Positions 62,355 through 64,000 of a stretch of 64,000 bases of DNA are shown here, in pieces. Made by a program: the position numbers and the translations under genes. How positions within the stretch are numbered: position 1 is the stretch's first letter; the number at the start of each line of letters is the position of its first letter. The stretch is taken from contig NC_088775.1 of the NCBI RefSeq assembly GCF_954871325.1, positions 90,340,805-90,404,804 of the forward strand, read 5' to 3'. Origin of the DNA: Gordionus sp. m RMFG-2023 (taxonomy: Eukaryota > Nematomorpha > Gordioida > Chordodea > Parachordodidae). The notes beneath the pieces are model-generated. The model made no database searches. It was not told the origin of the DNA and worked only from the letters and a program-made list of their open reading frames with translations.

Positions 62355-62545
62355 TTACAAAAATTTTTGTTATTAAAATTTTTGGACACTTCAAGAGAAA
62401 TTTTGTATTAAAATTTTGGACACTTCAAGAGAAATTTTTGTTATTAAAATTTTTGGACACTTCAAGAGAAATTTTTGTTATTAAAATTTTTGGACACTTC
62501 AAGAGAAATTTTTGTTATTAAAATTTTTGGACACTTAAAGAGAAT
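62355..62545. repeat. Five tandem copies of a 38-bp unit
   Basis: The unit contains TTGTTATTAAAATTTTTGG and ACACTTCAAGAGAAATTT. The second copy is a few bases shorter, which helps register the array. Confidence 0.9.
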
Positions 62546-64000
62546 TAGAGAATAAATATAAAACTGAATTTTTATTAATATCACTCTTTTCAATATTTAC
62601 CCAAAGCCATTATCAATTATAAAACAATTGATAATCTATTAATCACTATACCTGTATCATCGTCGAACTTTTAAATAGGTTTTTATTTTATTCTTTAAGT
62701 CTTGGAAGGTTTCTTTCTGCAAAGGGTACTTGAAAAAAATATATATTTTAAAAAAAACCGAAATTTCGTCTCCAAGCCCCAATAACCAAGGTCAGCATGG
62801 AGGAAAGTGCGTCGAAATGACATAGTGGTATATCTCATGGTGATGTATCACTTCCTCAGAGCATTAATTTGAGTAGTAAGCTATGTCACTTCTTTTAACT
62901 CTTCATTTCACTCTTTTAACTCGTCAAATTTTGGCTTCCTAAAACTTTCTTGCCTCCCTCTTACAAATGCCCCTTTCAGAAACCATGCCGAAGGCCCGCA
63001 TAAATTTTCTCCTGCAATTTTAATATTTCTCCCGCAATTTAAAAACTTTGATCTGGCAATCTTGTGCTTAAATCCGAAAAGGTTCGAACCGGTTATTAAA
63101 GCTTCAAATCGAACCTAAACCTTTATTTTAATCTGAACCTTAACCGATCCGATATTCGTTTACTGAATTAAATGGTATTTTATTCAAGAACATCCTTATT
63201 ATATTGAACATTATGCATATTTTTTAATTCATTTTTAAACCTGATTTATTAGGGTTAGGGTTTTGTTTGCTTTATTTTATATATAATTCGTTATTTGCGA
63301 TAATTTTGACTAAATTTATATTTTATAAACACTATAAAAAAACTCTACGATTAATGATATTTGCAAATAATAAGTATAATTTTTATGATATGGTAACTAT
63401 AATAAATATAAGTATTTATTATGCTTATAATTTGTAGTATTACCTCAGATAAAATAGATTAACTAAGAAAATTTTCGATATACGATGATACCATAATTAT
63501 ATTCATACTTTTTTTAAGCCAAATCGTGGTTCCAATGTTGTAAATAGTGCTGTAATATCGCCTAACTTTAGTCAACTATAAAACAGTGTAGCCATGTTTT
63601 TGTTCAAAAATATTAAAATCAATCTTCAAGTTGACCCTCAATTTAGAGGCTTAATTCAATTTTTTAGGCTAAAGTTTGACTAAGCCGCAATAGTGATGGT
63701 TGAAGTTAGGTAATTAATTTAACAACACTAGTTGTAAGATTAATCAATTTAGTTTGAAATTAAGTTTTATTTATTGGAATGTTGCCAGATATTATTAAAT
63801 CTTTCTTGAAAACTTTGGATGTAGAATTTCTAATTTGTAAAATGGTAGGTAAAGATTTTAATTGTTTTAGGTTGAAGCTGATATTTTATTCATCCATCTA
63901 AATTAATCACATACCTGAAAAAAAATAATTAAGTTTTGCAAATTTATTATTTCTTCTGATATTATTTTTTAAATTTGATAAATAAATATTTTAAAAATGC
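62546..64000. other. Gene-free end of window with one degenerate MITE
   Basis: 62770-63060 is GC-richer without a recognisable frame. 63075-63160 has GGTTCGAACCGG / ACCGATCCGATAT words like those near 1380-1425, a diverged copy of that element's end. 63533-63731 is a divergent GTGTTGTTAAA-type MITE with the right end TTTAACAACACTAG intact. Confidence 0.5.

Noticed and set aside
62355-62545. Regularly spaced repeats as a CRISPR-like array
   Set aside because: The 38-bp units are directly tandem with no unique spacers, and the genome is eukaryotic.
63075-63100. GGTTCGAACC, a B-box-like word, as a possible tRNA
   Set aside because: There is no A box or foldable stems upstream. The word belongs to a dispersed repeat related to 1345-2325.

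Overview
This window is AT-rich nuclear DNA from an animal, probably a small-genome or parasitic invertebrate; the lineage cannot be named from sequence alone. The evidence is spliced protein genes (Mediator subunit, mitochondrial CX9C protein, Sec1/Munc18 protein, DUF229 ectodomain protein), GT-AG introns that are often only 41-49 nt, animal-type DNA transposons (hAT with BED finger, pogo-like) and a LINE. There is no prokaryotic gene organisation, CRISPR array or operator-like structure.

Layout. 1-6.1 kb is repeat-rich, with a 161-bp tandem duplication, a nested hAT-type MITE, an inverted duplication of hAT-like sequence and one probable terminal exon (2602-2850, minus). 6.2-8.8 kb is a compact gene cluster: MED7 (minus) divergent from TRIAP1 and TMEM223 (plus, 54 nt apart). 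I rebuilt TRIAP1 (46-nt intron) and TMEM223 (425-nt intron holding a repeat) from splice sites; both spliced products match their families. 9-17.5 kb is almost pure mobile DNA: a pogo-like element that kept its DNA-binding and zinc-finger ends but lost its catalytic middle, a broken Ty3/gypsy fossil, and a foldback palindrome with GC-rich 16-bp repeat arms, which carries one transposon exactly at its dyad centre and another in one arm only.

22.1-37.4 kb (minus) is one large gene, the SM protein Sly1/SCFD1, which I resolved into 18 exons with matching phases. Its first six exons are AT-rich with 41-49-nt introns. The remaining twelve have balanced codon use and long introns filled with MITEs, and intron 6 holds a complete-ended hAT element with a perfect 8-bp target duplication. 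41.0-43.3 kb (minus) is a DUF229 gene. 44.6-47.5 kb is a decayed LINE-type retroelement with a C-terminal restriction-like endonuclease. 48-64 kb is gene-poor: simple repeats, minisatellites, MITEs and a second small LTR-type fossil.

The host genes are ordinary housekeeping functions (transcription, mitochondrial lipid and respiratory assembly, ER-Golgi fusion) with no evident joint pathway. The more unusual material is structural: the dyad-centre insertion in the foldback, a five-copy MITE family carrying a conserved YY1-like/E-box/octamer motif cluster, the sharp base-composition step inside Sly1, and a few one-base frame breaks in otherwise conserved exons that may be assembly errors.
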